Shown here in pieces: positions 63,340 through 64,000 of a DNA stretch of 64,000 nt. The notes below the pieces were generated by a model. It was not told the DNA's origin. It did no database searches and saw only the letters and a program-made list of their open reading frames with translations. Numbering within the stretch: the stretch's first letter is position 1; each line of letters begins with the position of its first letter. Position numbers and translations under genes: made by a program. The DNA is from Pyxidicoccus xibeiensis. Lineage in GTDB: Bacteria; Myxococcota; Myxococcia; Myxococcales; Myxococcaceae. The stretch spans positions 62,001 through 126,000 of the forward strand of contig NZ_JAJVKV010000002.1 in assembly GCF_024198175.1 (NCBI RefSeq), in the 5' to 3' direction.

Positions 63340-63699
63340 TCAGACCTCGCGGGTGATCTGCGTGACCTGCCGCTGCTGGGTGCGCCGGACGACGTACTGC
63401 ACCGTCACCTGGAGCACCGAGTCCACGGCCCGCACGTCCACCGCGTTCACCTGGATGACGTCCCCCAGCCACTGCTGCAGCGCGCCCTGGATCATGAACT
63501 GCGTGGCGGAGGCAATCTCGTCGCTCAGGGGCGAGAAGACCATCTGCCGCACGGCGGTGCCGAAGGCGGGGCGGTTGATGCGCTCGCCCGGGGACGTGAA
63601 GAGGAGCTGCTCGATGAGCTGCTTGATGTGGTCGTCCGTGTCGGCGGTGGCGGTGCGGCCGCGGCCATCGAGGCGGAAGGGAAAGCCGAAGTTCGTCAT
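63340..63699 (-). CDS. gp25-family baseplate protein of the second locus
   Basis: A 119-aa protein from ATG 63699, which overlaps the TGA of the gene before it. The family pattern is shown by DDHIKQLIEQLLFTSPGERI, then NRPAFGTAVRQMVFSPLSDE and a C-terminal VLQVTVQYVVRRTQQRQVTQ. It is the same family as the region 1 gp25 gene but clearly different in sequence. Its neighbours are a PAAR-like tip gene and two gpJ-like genes, so it forms a baseplate set on its own. Confidence 0.9.
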   Translation of the reverse strand: MTNFGFPFRLDGRGRTATADTDDHIKQLIEQLLFTSPGERINRPAFGTAVRQMVFSPLSDEIASATQFMIQGALQQWLGDVIQVNAVDVRAVDSVLQVTVQYVVRRTQQRQVTQITREV

Positions 63700-64000
63700 C
63701 ACATCCCCCTGGCCCGCACCTGCGTGACGGTGACCATCAGCGGAGTGCCGTTGGGCGTACAGATGGCCTGGCTGTCCTGCAGCAGCAGCGGCTGGCCTCC
63801 GGAGCGCACCCGCGTGGCGGCCACCGTCCACTGCGCGGTGATGCACGGCATCGGGCCGCCAGGGGTGGTGAAGGGGCAGGCGCTCACCGTGTACATGTTG
63901 GACTGGACGACGGTGGGCTGGCCGGACACCCGCACGCGCGGGTTGGTGACCGCGGGCTGGGCCTGGCCGGCGTGCGCGCACATCACCGTGGCGCCCATGT
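63699..64000 (-). CDS. PAAR-like tip protein (probable 5' end outside window)
   Basis: The visible 99 residues begin GATVMCAHAGQAQPAVTNPR, which in related proteins lies a few residues after the real start, so the gene probably begins beyond 64000; the ATG at 63998 is at the very edge. The rest has VSGQPTVVQSNMYTVSACPF, then ITAQWTVAATRVRSGGQPLL and LLQDSQAICTPNGTPLMVTV, a DUF4280/PAAR-like pattern of paired Cys and GxP turns. Such proteins sharpen the spike tip. The stop overlaps the gp25 start (TGATG). Confidence 0.72.
   Translation of the reverse strand, partial: MGATVMCAHAGQAQPAVTNPRVRVSGQPTVVQSNMYTVSACPFTTPGGPMPCITAQWTVAATRVRSGGQPLLLQDSQAICTPNGTPLMVTVTQVRARGM

Overview
The window is GC-rich (about 70% by eye) and gene-dense. 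Its mix of genes points to a myxobacterium, most likely a member of the Myxococcaceae: large hybrid sensor kinases, a CheB-CheR-kinase fusion, a cyclase-ATPase-TPR giant, a sigma-54 activator without a sensor domain, many lipoproteins, and phage-tail-like injection genes. The genus assignment is inference from gene content. No rRNA, tRNA, CRISPR array, transposase or integrase was found.

Region 1 (1-15952, all minus strand, running off the left edge) is a tightly packed operon for an extracellular-type contractile injection system (eCIS). In transcription order it encodes a DUF4255/Pvc16-type terminator cap, an orphan protein, the main sheath, a tube protein, a very large sheath-like protein with an apparent fibronectin-III insertion, a second tube protein, a LysM adaptor, a 58-aa DUF5908-type protein, a gpD/gp27-like hub, a gpV/VgrG-type spike, a 518-aa protein with a C-terminal membrane segment, gp25, a gpJ-like baseplate protein, and the start of a tail protein with NHL-like repeats. 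Gaps are 0-20 bp and several start and stop codons overlap. The leader carries a close match to a sigma-54 promoter (GGCACG-N4-TTGCT) with two copies of an inverted-repeat element about 75-150 bp upstream. A sigma-54 activator gene with GAFTGA lies about 2.3 kb away.

Region 2 (16 to 52 kb) is mostly housekeeping and signalling. It holds a lipoprotein, a JmjC-like oxygenase, the sigma-54 activator, a Cys-rich protein, a LOG-family protein, a two-cyclase/STAND/TPR protein, an acyl-CoA desaturase, a TetR regulator beside a perfect palindrome, a radical SAM enzyme, a GNAT acetyltransferase, an RluA-type pseudouridine synthase, a methyltransferase, a truncated histidine kinase next to SelO, a PRC-barrel protein, the CheB-CheR-kinase-receiver fusion, a metallophosphatase, three lipoproteins including a metzincin protease, a TetR-SDR operon with an operator, a GT39-like membrane glycosyltransferase, a double-kinase hybrid, a YceI protein and a secreted endonuclease/exonuclease/phosphatase-fold protein.

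Region 3 (52080-64000, minus strand, running off the right edge) is a second phage-tail-like baseplate locus. In transcription order it encodes a PAAR-like tip, gp25, two large gpJ-like baseplate proteins, a gpI-like tail protein, a DUF6519/tail-collar fibre with a His-rich tip, and a protein built of 27-residue repeats. It has no sheath, tube or ATPase inside the window. Whether it is an independent particle or supplies parts to region 1 cannot be decided from this sequence.
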